A stretch of 12,818 nucleotides of DNA from Fibrobacterota bacterium (GTDB lineage: Bacteria > Fibrobacterota > Chitinivibrionia > Chitinivibrionales > Chitinispirillaceae). The position numbers were made by a program, and so were the translations under genes. The stretch is taken from NCBI GenBank assembly GCA_023436205.1, contig JAEZKC010000053.1, positions 1-12,818 of the forward strand, given 5' to 3'. This document shows positions 12,201-12,818 of the stretch, one piece after another (the first letter of the stretch is position 1; every line of letters starts with the position of its first letter). The notes beneath the pieces were generated by a model that was not told the DNA's origin, did not search any database, and saw only the letters and a list, made by a program, of their open reading frames with translations.

Positions 12201-12523
12201 TTGGTCCAGTTGCCGCCCGAAAGCCGCACGGTTGGAAAACTGTCGGGGTTGGCAATGGATCCCATAAAAGTCAATGATGCCAGGGTTATGGCAGCTACAT
12301 CTTCATCATAGGAGCCGTTTCCCACAATCCATATGGTGTCCCCCGAAGCGGCTGCAGCAGTTGCGGCATTGATAGAAGCATAGGTCTGGCCAGACCCAAC
12401 AGTGCGCAAAGTGGCACTGGCCAAACTGGCGTAAATGCACACCATCAGGAAAATAATCTGGAAAGAAGCAGTTGTCCGCTGTTTCCTGGAAATGGCGTGC
12501 TTCCTGAAACCGGAGAGGTTCAA
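1..12523 (-). CDS. Giant PATR-repeat (autotransporter-associated beta-strand) surface protein, C-terminus beyond window
   Basis: One uninterrupted reading frame of about 4,174 codons; codons checked across all lines with no stop and no frame change. The product is a predicted secreted, repetitive beta-helical adhesin. Order: signal peptide (1-37), pectin-lyase-like beta-helix (38-327), then five super-modules starting near residues 335, 1118, 2571, 3150 and 3798. Each has a Trp-rich cassette and PATR repeats (GxGTLTLSGxNTYTGxTTI); the first four end in a cap with LSTGALTLN. Extra domains are a LamG-like insert (about 1172-1358 and 3855-4035) and a Big_5 domain (about 2321-2566) split by a CBM-like insert (2385-2514). 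Composition is very rich in G, T, S, N and A, with few Cys. The TTG start is inferred: it follows AGGG by 8 bases and precedes a credible signal peptide. The only early in-frame ATG (codon 27) would cut off the charged n-region. Family membership is strong; the adhesin role is inferred. The anchoring signal is outside the window. Confidence 0.95.
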   Translation of the reverse strand, partial: MNLSGFRKHAISRKQRTTASFQIIFLMVCIYASLASATLRTVGSGQTYASINAATAAAASGDTIWIVGNGSYDEDVAAITLASLTFMGSIANPDSFPTVRLSGGNWTNWITNTNATRAFRRIRLNNMSFPEQAVRSSRKLILDRCVVTGLASGTFLQFADASPANALEVDNTIFLNNAGTLFQRPVNLNSSATWGRLHNCTFYGNSTIWTAATALTSTQVNTSNMGIRIYNGIFRNNSNIISNAADTFLTKTWDYNLIPTAQSATVWGSNCVRNDNPGFVNGTPTLASHFNITNSSAAKDVGTSTNAPTIDIAGRIRSSYDIGAWEYTPSNPNYFWDANGGSAGIQGGTGTWGTDNWWSNDDGVSRVSWPGGGNHATFAGSNGTYTITVNGTQTVDSIAFLNTGYTLSSGTVALSGKNSINAEVDASIASAISGTVLNKWGAGNLTLSGNNTYTGATTINGGYITANSNTALSSNAINLNSGAKRLVLGTGVQLSNAIVINNGVNPDPGYGAITAENGATLAGSITVNNATAFGGHIRGGTGAALLTISGQINSSVELILRSGNVRLSGGGSYSLLTWGNGTVSLGALNGISTSAALSLRQDWGATVFDLNGYNQTVTGISQTGGGTGSVTNTSGTATTLTINAAGNYDYAGTIDGNLALTKQGAGTQTLSGNDTYSGNTTVSAGTLKYGVAGAIPSGAGKGNVSVAAASFLDLNNLSPTINGLSGAGTVTTSVAGSPTLTVGGNNASSTFSGVIQNGSGTVALIKTGSGTLTFSGTNTYTGTTTVNAGTLVFSGSGSVYSGGTSSGSIVINNGGTVRLDRQDFMGAHTATPVATFTINSGGTLASNGYFNTLNNLTLSGGTLNSNGGTAFWGTFSLKGTVSANGTAVSNISTGGGSENFVMIGTNVAGGGTIFNVADNVAGNDLVVSTVLTDNKEVANPYASVASNLTKSGAGTMVLSAVNTYTGTTTISAGTLTVNGSLSSSSAVTVQSGATLAGTGTTAGSVTINNGGILAPGNGGTGTLSTGALTLNGTSAINMEIGTSSDRVAITGNLTLDGTLNINNSGGLAVGNYTIMTYTGSLTNQTLDIGTKPAGFNYAISTATANSVILQVTPSQDRYTWDVSTSAGTQVTDGIWGTNNYWSLSSGDGTSLVAWPGAGNRAVFAVSAGGGSYGPDNHDDNVLTGWTVEGGRTWSEAGGYALPADGSSNSGFLINNYSCTSDGTFIATLKGPGDSRSTKGGIVFRYSNASNYYFLALDESWTGGANANNQIRMFTNTTTWNSTGGTLIKNNLNLSGKNSTYTVKVKMEGSTFTFWLDNDSLTQITDVTHASGKVGYAYSTEWARNVSFDASSWTDLGGGPYSINVNNTQSVDTIFIDGSGYTLNGGTLSLTGSNPVISNAVNATIGSAISGTAGLRKLGAGTLTLTGTNTWSGASSVSAGALQIGSGSTSGTLPVSITNNALIIFNRSDAYTYGSVISGSGSVTKNGSGTLTFSGTNSYSGGTTINAGSLTLGAAGVLADAGAITLGGGTLNTGAASGYSETVGALTLTENSTIALGTGAHTLTFANSTGATWTAGKTLVITGWTGTPGQSGTAGKIFFGSANNTLTAGQLAQISFNGYQGSAILLATGECVPDYARYYSKSSGNLNSTANWGTNTDGSGTAPANFTGNYCIYYIRNNAAPTITGNWTVSGTGSKIIVGNGTNACNFTIPSGFSLTTTNPVVIDVANNATLTIGNSTIPALGTLASGSTVEYSLAGAQTVTGATYANLIISGAGTKTLGANANVSAALTVKVTSTLALSTYTLGATNAPTSLIIESGTTGATISGTGVMTLGGNLTVNYAGSGASGATISAPIALGASRTFTVNGALSPDLTVSGIVSGATFGIVKAGTGTMVLSGANTYTGATTINAGVLSASALANGGSNSNIGASSNAAGNLVINGGTLRYTGGAQSTDRSFTLGTGGGIIDASGTGALNMTGSVTINGTGTRTLTLTGSNTGDNILAAAVANDGSANATSITKIGTGKWVLSGNSTFTGAVAVNAGVLNLRHGNAAGTTAGGVTVANGAALQLQNNISVGAEALSISGNGISSDGALRNISGSNTWGGTITLGAASTIQADAGTLTLSAANAITGTGTNLTFQGSGDGVISGTITTGAGSLSKYGSGTLTLGGANTYTGSTSVFAGTLQVMGSLSSSSGVSVSGGATLSGTGNTAGSVSVSSGGIIVPGSSGAGTLSTGALTLNSGSVLNFELGTSRDSIKVTGNLNLTATINVTALAGFGVGDYTIMTYSGTYSGLGITVGTFPAGYECSFTYTGNKVVMTVIYNTPQVVSFSPVDDAANVSIKSPLVITFDRDVVIGSGNVTVKRSADNSVFEQFAVTSSRVIVDSVLNDFEVSNESMTTGTASQWTTETAFQNAGSVAINLAADGHTRIVIPSLDWSSYDSLIMWVYTAQSGLEAKPFVVSGPASTWADPAIKSLTQNGWTRLMMSFTDAGITKSDIKGYGIRIGTSGGRILVDRISLKRSASRKITLVPTSNFAFNAGYYVQIDNTAFKTPSNAYYAGISNTTDWNFTTGARHFTWDDNTGAGYTSPASGTWGTDGFWSPNGTQLFAWPGSGYTATFAGTNGAYTVNVNSIQGVDSMAFLNTGYTVTGGTISLSGEKSINAAVDATVNSVVSGTVFNKYGTGILTLGGANTFTGVTSIIEGALNIRHADALGSGSAGTVVTSGAALELQGGVIYTAEPLTLNGTGISNGGSLRNRSGTNTWQGTINLNSASSIHSDINDIYLQGVISGNGSLTKTGTGRMKLIATNTYTGLTTISGRDIILVNISGLGATSSGTVVESGAALTLAGNASEVPNSSTFDAEPLTLNGTGWANDGALRMGGGDNTAATWSGPITLGSAASIGVTDAADVLTVSSVIDGAFSLTKYGAGTLLFTNTNTYSGPTTISAGTLQIGNGATGSITGNIVNNSALVVNRTGTITIAGDISGTGTLVKNNNGTLILAGTNTYTGLTNVNGGTLIVSGSTVAGSAVTVANTATLAGTGTVAGSVTVQSGGSIAPGNSSAATLSTGALTLNSGSILNYELGTSSDRIAVTGDLALDPTLNVTAGAGFGAGSYTLITYTGSLSGSGITLGTMPGGYDYEITTGDGNVVLVVTAALTWDADAGTAGIQGGNGTWGNDSYWTLDNGVNHVAWPGTGNSATFAGADAGDKTVTVNNTQDVKLITFSNSGYHLTGGTLNLGSGNITVASGKTDTISSVLAGSSGLTFGGGKLVIKGNNTFTGVANITAGTLNIQHGSALGNTGDGTEVSNDAALEIQGNITIGGEQLTLNGTGIAGAGALKSVSGTNTWNGNIILNTSSSISTDGILTLGGVISGSGDLNKLGSVRININGDNTYTGLTTIEAHEINLGHANGLGDVSTGTVVNNGAGLVLAGQATDGSTFAAEPLIINGSGATGTGALRMGSGASNAFTWTGPVTMASASSIGVYDADDIMTISSEISGAFMLTKVRPGKLLLTGTNTWSGGTTISSGTLQVGNNGTVGSITDNDITNNAALEFKRSDSYTYAGVISGSGTLTQSGSGTLVLTGANAHSGGTTISAGTLQIGNGATGSVAGDIVNNAALVFNRTGSISVAGVISGTGTVVKNNSGTLTLSGTNTYNGTTTVNGGTIVVNGSIASSSTTVKSGATLGGNGTAGVVTIENGGILSAGDNGTGTLSTGDLTLNNTSSLQFTLGTSCDLVAVTGNLILDGQLNVNAGVGFDVGTYTLFTYSGSLTNSTVDLGTMPDGYLYTISAAAGVVTLDVSPERGDYIWDIATDNGIQTGNGTWGTNDYWTRSGGNGSSLISWPGTGNNAVFAPDEGTPAGGGFTDEHSDNLLTGWTSEGARSWSESGGYMLPQDGSTNTGLLINSYDCSDNGTYTVRYERTSAYQLQHGGIVFRYQDPTHFYYVAIKEGWTDGQNANNEVRLFKNTTNWTDGGGTLIKNNLNFAGKNGVYTIKVKLEGSIFTFWLDADSLNQITDADHASGKVGYGYSTQNSQYLRYDRAVWENGAVTASTIPVTVTVSGTQSVDSIKFTGAGFTLTGGTVNLTGSAPAISTSKKGIISSVLAGSNGLLKIGSDTLVLSGANTWSGATTISAGALQIGNGSTSGVLPVNVTNNSVLIFNRSDSYTYANAVFGSGSLFKNGSG
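293..1132 (-). repeat. Trp-rich cassette E, split by a lectin-like domain (opens super-module 5)
   Basis: Residues from about 3798: YIWDIATDNG, NGTWGTNDYW, SWPGTGNNAVFA, then the inserted domain, then VTVTVSGTQSVDSIKF and GAGFTLTGGTVNLTG. The insertion sits at the same point as in cassette B. Confidence 0.8.
420..961 (-). other. Inserted LamG/concanavalin-like domain, copy 2
   Basis: Residues about 3855-4035. Motifs: SDNLLTGW, GGYMLPQDGS, GGIVFRY, HFYYVAIKEGW, GGTLIKNNLNFAGK, YTIKVKLEGSIFTFWLDADS, HASGKVGYGYST. It aligns with copy 1 end to end, and the DNA around 601-630 and 8647-8676 is nearly the same (both contain TTGATCAGTGTGCC). This indicates a comparatively late duplication. A sugar- or ligand-binding role is inferred from the fold. 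Confidence 0.65.
1148..1475 (-). repeat. Cap module S4 (closes super-module 4)
   Basis: Motifs: GTLSTGDLTLNNTSSLQF, TLGTSCDLVAVTGNLILDG, YTLFTYSGSL, LGTMPDGYLYTI and TLDVSPE. It is followed by Trp cassette E. One Cys replaces the usual Ser/Arg in GTSxD. Confidence 0.8.
1538..2749 (-). repeat. PATR block 4 (five repeats)
   Basis: Cores at 2663-2749 (LVIKGNNTFTGVANITAGTL), 2318-2407 (INGDNTYTGLTTIEAHEINL), 1949-2035 (LLLTGTNTWSGGTTISSGTL), 1742-1828 (LVLTGANAHSGGTTISAGTL) and 1538-1627 (LTLSGTNTYNGTTTVNGGTI). The order of linkers (NIQHGSALG, AEPLIINGSG, ALRMGSGASN, SITDNDITNN) parallels block 3, with one extra repeat unit of the FKRSDSYTYAGVISGSG type. Confidence 0.85.
2822..3076 (-). repeat. 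Trp-rich cassette D (opens super-module 4)
   Basis: Residues from about 3150: LTWDADAGTAGIQGGNGTWG, NDSYWTLDNG, AWPGTGNSATFAG, KTVTVNNTQDVKLITF, NSGYHLTGGTLNLGSG. It has the short, uninterrupted form of the cassette, like A and C. Confidence 0.8.
3083..3408 (-). repeat. Cap module S3 (closes super-module 3)
   Basis: Motifs: IAPGNSSAATLSTGALTLNS, YELGTSSDRIAVTGDL, DPTLNVTAGAGFGAGSYTLI, TYTGSLSGSG, GTMPGGYDYEI. It is followed directly by Trp cassette D. Confidence 0.8.
3479..4501 (-). repeat. PATR block 3 (four repeats)
   Basis: Cores at 4409-4501 (LTLGGANTFTGVTSIIEGAL), 4067-4153 (KLIATNTYTGLTTISGRDI), 3683-3769 (LLFTNTNTYSGPTTISAGTL) and 3479-3568 (LILAGTNTYTGLTNVNGGTL). The linkers contain the motif AEPLTLNGTG twice and LRMGGGDNTAATWSGPITLG. 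The same linker order recurs in block 4, so blocks 3 and 4 are tandem duplicates. Confidence 0.85.
4568..4813 (-). repeat. Trp-rich cassette C (opens super-module 3)
   Basis: Residues from about 2571: FTWDDNTGAG, SGTWGTDGFW, AWPGSGYTATFAG, YTVNVNSIQGVDSMAFLNTG. The following KSINAAVDATVNSVVSGT and NKYGTGILTLGG track cassette A's downstream segment (NSINAEVDASIASAISGT) almost residue for residue, so super-modules 1 and 3 are sister copies at their start. Confidence 0.8.
4826..5563 (-). other. Big_5 (SbsA-type) Ig-like domain, split by an inserted domain
   Basis: Residues about 2321-2566. The first half reads PQVVSFSPVDDAANVSIKSP, LVITFDRDVVIGSGNVTVKR. The VxxxsPxddaxnVxxxxplvitFdrdV pattern is characteristic of Big_5. 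After VIVDSVLN the domain is interrupted by about 130 residues, then resumes with KITLVPTSNFAFNAGYYVQI and NTTDWNFTTG, matching the usual last strands (L.P...l..ntxYtv.v ... W.F.T). These domains usually act as spacers in surface proteins. Confidence 0.75.
4982..5371 (-). other. CBM-like jelly-roll domain inserted in the Big_5 domain
   Basis: Residues about 2385-2514. It begins DFEVSNESMTTGTASQW, has SLDWSSYDSLIMWVYTAQSG in the middle, NGWTRLMMSFTDAGI and then IKGYGIRIG, and ends GGRILVDRISL. The DFE start, a 'dwSsYdsLimwVy' strand, a 'gWtrlmmsf' strand and an 'ilvDrisL' end fit galactose-binding-like jelly rolls such as CBM family 11 or CIA30-like domains. Sugar binding is inferred from fold resemblance only. 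Confidence 0.5.
5573..5899 (-). repeat. Cap module S2 (closes super-module 2)
   Basis: Motifs: GAGTLSTGALTLNSGSVLNF, ELGTSRDSIKVTGNL, YTIMTYSGTYSGLG, GTFPAGYECSFTY. It is the same cap as S1, S3 and S4. It is followed not by a Trp cassette but by the Big_5 domain, the only such interruption among the complete super-modules. Confidence 0.8.
5969..6871 (-). repeat. PATR block 2b (three repeats)
   Basis: Cores at 6788-6871 (MVLSGANTYTGATTINAGVL), 6386-6478 (WVLSGNSTFTGAVAVNAGVL then NLRHG) and 5969-6058 (LTLGGANTYTGSTSVFAGTL). The NLRHG type ending is followed by GNAAGTTAGGVTVANGAAL and LSISGNGISSDGAL. This linker family reappears at 4409 and 2663 as NIRHADALG and NIQHGSALG. A run of seven G on the coding strand (6222-6228) lies inside the linker, with the frame intact. 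Confidence 0.85.
6930..7626 (-). other. TWGTNTDGSG-type module and following beta-strand region
   Basis: Residues about 1633-1865. It begins YYSKSSGNLNSTANWGTNTD followed by GSGTAPANF and then GSKIIVGNG. Next are ATLTIGNSTIPALGTL, STVEYSLAGAQTVTGATYAN and GAGTKTLGANANVSAALTV. Modules of this look are familiar from large surface proteins of Bacteroidota and Ignavibacteria rather than from classical autotransporters. The region is not PATR-like and breaks the pattern of its neighbours. Function is unknown; it is probably structural. Confidence 0.55.
7625..7987 (-). other. Segment resembling the terminal module of PEP-CTERM-type PATR proteins
   Basis: Residues about 1513-1633. Motifs: GALTLTENSTIALGTGAHTL, LVITGWTG, GKIFFGS, LTAGQLAQISFNG, and AILLATGECVPD. 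In many PATR proteins of PVC and related bacteria, a segment of the form 'ltxxQLxqIxF...GxxAxLLxTGEiVP' lies right before the C-terminal anchor. Here no anchor follows: there is no PEP motif and no hydrophobic helix, and the chain continues for at least 2,500 residues. The family comparison is from memory, not a search. Confidence 0.55.
7988..8278 (-). repeat. PATR block 2a (two repeats)
   Basis: Cores at 8192-8278 (LTLTGTNTWSGASSVSAGAL) and 7988-8074 (LTFSGTNSYSGGTTINAGSL). They are joined by a turn with ITNNALIIFNRSDAYTY and ISGSGSVTKNGSG. That linker recurs near 1829-1949 and at the left window edge (1-120), which shows that blocks of two repeats plus linker were duplicated together. Confidence 0.85.
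8450..8458 (-). repeat. Nine-base G tract (coding strand) inside the giant gene
   Basis: Nine G on the coding strand, read as three Gly codons (residues 1356-1358) at the junction where the lectin-like insert returns to cassette B. In the present state the frame is intact on both sides. Loss of one G leads to TAA after four further codons, and gain of one G leads to TAA after seven, so either slip would truncate the protein. Confidence 0.9.
8450..9010 (-). other. Inserted LamG/concanavalin-like domain, copy 1
   Basis: Residues about 1172-1358. Motifs: DDNVLTGW, GGYALPADGS, GGIVFRY, NYYFLALDE, GGTLIKNNLNLSGK, YTVKVKMEGSTFTFWLDNDS and HASGKVGYAYST. The order of a GGIvfRY strand, a long Leu-containing loop, a VkxEGsxFtfWLD strand and a GkvGy end is typical of the laminin-G/DUF1080-like beta-sandwich fold, which often binds sugars. 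Copy 2 at 420-961 is closely similar, with near-identical stretches at the DNA level. No catalytic residues are evident. A binding role is inferred. Confidence 0.65.
9182..9508 (-). repeat. Cap module S1 (closes super-module 1)
   Basis: Motifs in order: ILAPGNGGTGTLSTGALTLN, EIGTSSDRVAITGNL, DGTLNI, NYTIMTYTGSL and ILQVTPS. The same cap occurs four times (here and near 5573-5899, 3083-3408 and 1148-1475). In other PATR proteins this segment ends a repeat tract. The next residues begin Trp cassette B directly. Confidence 0.8.
9587..11206 (-). repeat. PATR block 1 (four autotransporter-associated beta-strand repeats)
   Basis: Clear PATR cores lie at 11130-11206 (LTLSGNNTYTGATTING), 10454-10540 (TLSGNDTYSGNTTVSAGTL), 10142-10228 (LTFSGTNTYTGTTTVNAGTL) and 9587-9676 (SAVNTYTGTTTISAGTL). 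Between them are longer, more degenerate beta-helix turns, for example around VFDLNGYNQTVTG and SLKGTVSANGTAVSN. PATR repeats (TIGR02601/PF12951) are known from passenger domains of autotransporters and from secreted proteins of PVC bacteria. They form the stalk of the molecule. Confidence 0.85.
11276..11521 (-). repeat. Trp-rich cassette A (opens super-module 1)
   Basis: Residues about 335-416. It shows FWDANGG, GTWGTDNWW, SWPGGGNHATFAG, YTITVNGTQTVDSIAF and LNTGYTL. This cassette recurs five times in the protein and always precedes a run of PATR repeats. Its spacing and motifs match cassettes C and D closely; B and E carry an inserted domain. It is probably a beta-sandwich or helix-capping segment that starts a new beta-helical block. 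No enzyme motif is seen. Confidence 0.8.
11543..12412 (-). other. N-terminal right-handed beta-helix domain (pectin-lyase-like)
   Basis: Residues about 38-327. The segment opens with GSGQTYASINAAIAAA followed by GDTIWI, the usual start of secreted parallel beta-helix domains, in which a Ser/Asn-Ala helix caps the solenoid. It then shows short-period turns rich in N, such as LEVDNTIFLNN, LHNCTFYGN and IYNGIFRNN. It ends with YDIGAWEY, a motif that closes many such helices, including proteins annotated as choice-of-anchor Q. No acidic catalytic set of a polysaccharide lyase was recognised, so a binding or structural role is more likely than an enzymatic one. Confidence 0.75.
12413..12523 (-). 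other. Predicted Sec signal peptide of the giant protein
   Basis: Residues 1-37 from the TTG start. The n-region holds R7, K8, H9, R13, K14 and R16. The hydrophobic stretch is about residues 21-35 (FQIIFLMVCIYASLA), and an Ala-Ser-Ala cleavage site falls at 35-37, just before TLRTVGSG. This predicts export across the inner membrane. C29 is inside the hydrophobic core and is not a lipobox: no small residue pattern LxGC or LxAC fits. Confidence 0.75.
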
Positions 12524-12531
12524 AGTTATAT

Positions 12532-12535
12532 CCCT
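12532..12535 (-). promoter_or_regulatory. Candidate ribosome binding site for the giant gene
   Basis: AGGG on the minus strand, 8 bases upstream of TTG at 12523. It is a modest Shine-Dalgarno match, but better placed than anything before the other in-frame TTG codons (12541, 12574, 12583), and this is the reason the 12523 start was chosen. Confidence 0.4.
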
Positions 12536-12632
12536 ATTCAAAGCAGCTGCAAAACCAAAGCACCCAATACCCAATCGAATCAACAGCCCTAAGACCCCAC
12601 CGGATCCGACATGCTAACTAGGGGATACCCTC

Positions 12633-12661
12633 ATTTTACTCGTTTTTTGACGAAACGGCAA
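12633..12661 (-). promoter_or_regulatory. Sigma-70 type promoter for the giant gene
   Basis: The -35 box TTGCCG (12656-12661, four of six consensus bases) and the -10 box TAAAAT (12633-12638, five of six) are separated by exactly 17 bases. Transcription would start near 12626, giving a leader of roughly 100 bases before the proposed TTG. No transcript evidence is available from sequence. Confidence 0.55.
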
Positions 12662-12670
12662 TGGTTTATT

Positions 12671-12680
12671 ACATTAATGT
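12671..12680. promoter_or_regulatory. 10-base palindrome ACATTAATGT upstream of the promoter
   Basis: A perfect palindrome centred about 50 bases before the predicted transcription start and just upstream of the -35 box, in AT-rich DNA. The position suits an activator site. It could equally be chance in AT-rich sequence. Confidence 0.25.
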
Positions 12681-12721
12681 TACGAAAACTTGAGATTTCA
12701 TCGGAAAATTAGCCCACAATA

Positions 12722-12818
12722 TCTCTTTAAGGAGGGCTTTCGTCTCTTTAAGGAGGGCTTTCGTCTCTTTAAGGAGGGCTTTTGTCTCTTTAAGGGGGGC
12801 TTTTGTTCTCTTTGAGGG
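12722..12818. repeat. Tandem array of a 21-base unit
   Basis: Four full units (12722-12742, 12743-12763, 12764-12784, 12785-12805) and a partial fifth running off the window. The core on the plus strand is TTTAAGGAGGGCTTT. Units 1 and 2 are identical; unit 3 differs by one C-to-T change, and unit 4 also has A-to-G in the core. The fifth is shifted by an extra T at 12806 and is more diverged. Each of units 1 to 3 contains AAGGAGG, a perfect Shine-Dalgarno-like sequence on the plus strand. The minus strand is open in two frames (heptads KALLKET or RKPSLKR), but the one-base insertion before the last unit breaks the period, so a coding origin is doubtful. Confidence 0.9.

Larger units (their letters stand above)
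12542..12818. other. Upstream intergenic region
   Basis: Non-coding as far as can be seen. It holds the promoter, the palindrome and the 21-base array. A minus-strand frame through the array ends in two consecutive TAA codons at 12666-12671 and might be the tail of an upstream gene, but no recognisable protein precedes it in the window. No tRNA, and no hairpin followed by a T run, was seen. Confidence 0.5.

Noticed and set aside
38..12412. Frameshifts or a pseudogene in the repeat region
   Set aside because: Codon grouping from the second base of every line gave no TTA, CTA or TCA on the plus strand in frame, and anchor motifs at eight separated places all fall in the same frame.
12413..12523. 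Lipoprotein signal peptide using C29
   Set aside because: The residues before the Cys (LMVC) do not form a proper lipobox, and an Ala-Ser-Ala site lies further on.
12435..12617. Plus-strand open frame of 60 codons over the start of the giant gene
   Set aside because: It is antisense to the signal-peptide region and leader, has no ribosome site that I can see, and no recognisable family. It is explained by the opposite strand.
12722..12818. CRISPR array
   Set aside because: The 21-base units are directly adjacent with no unique spacers, so this is a simple tandem repeat.
1..12818. Insertion sequences, tRNA, rRNA or phage genes
   Set aside because: No transposase, integrase or structural RNA pattern was seen. 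The repeats are explained by the modular protein.

Overview
The window is almost entirely one enormous gene on the minus strand. The frame whose codons begin at 12523 (proposed TTG start) contains no stop codon down to base 1. That gives at least 4,174 codons, and the C-terminus lies off the left edge. I checked the frame codon by codon across every line: no frameshift, no premature stop. The many short open frames on the plus strand, and in other minus frames, are shadows of this gene.

The product is a secreted or surface protein of repetitive beta-structure, rich in Gly, Thr, Ser, Asn and Ala and poor in Cys. From the N-terminus it contains: (1) a signal peptide; (2) a right-handed beta-helix of the pectin-lyase-like type, ending in DIGAWEY; (3) five consecutive super-modules. 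Each super-module opens with a Trp-rich cassette (GTWGT..YW ... WPGxGN.AxFA ... NNTQ.VD.I.F...GYTL) and continues with autotransporter-associated beta-strand repeats (PATR; GxGTLTLSGxNTYTGxTTI). Super-modules 1 to 4 close with a cap (LSTGALTLN ... GTSxD...VTG.L ... Y.I.TY.G); the fifth runs off the window. I count 19 complete PATR repeats and the start of a twentieth. In super-modules 2 and 5 the Trp cassette is split by a lectin-like (LamG/concanavalin-like) domain. Between super-modules 2 and 3 lies a Big_5 (SbsA-type) Ig-like domain, itself split by a jelly-roll domain resembling a carbohydrate-binding module. Super-module 2 also holds a segment that resembles the end of other PATR proteins and a TWGTNTDGSG-type module.

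The upstream region (12524-12818) carries a good sigma-70 type promoter for the giant gene (TTGCCG, 17-base spacer, TAAAAT), a 10-base palindrome just upstream of it, and a tandem array of a 21-base unit with a Shine-Dalgarno-like core.

The domain mix suggests a Gram-negative bacterium that makes giant surface proteins, such as Fibrobacterota, Bacteroidota/Ignavibacteria or the PVC group. No housekeeping gene is present, so the phylum is a guess. The protein probably acts outside the cell as an adhesin, with lectin-like and CBM-like domains displayed along a long beta-helical stalk. The secretion and anchoring route (type V barrel, PEP-CTERM or type IX sorting) cannot be told because the C-terminus is missing.
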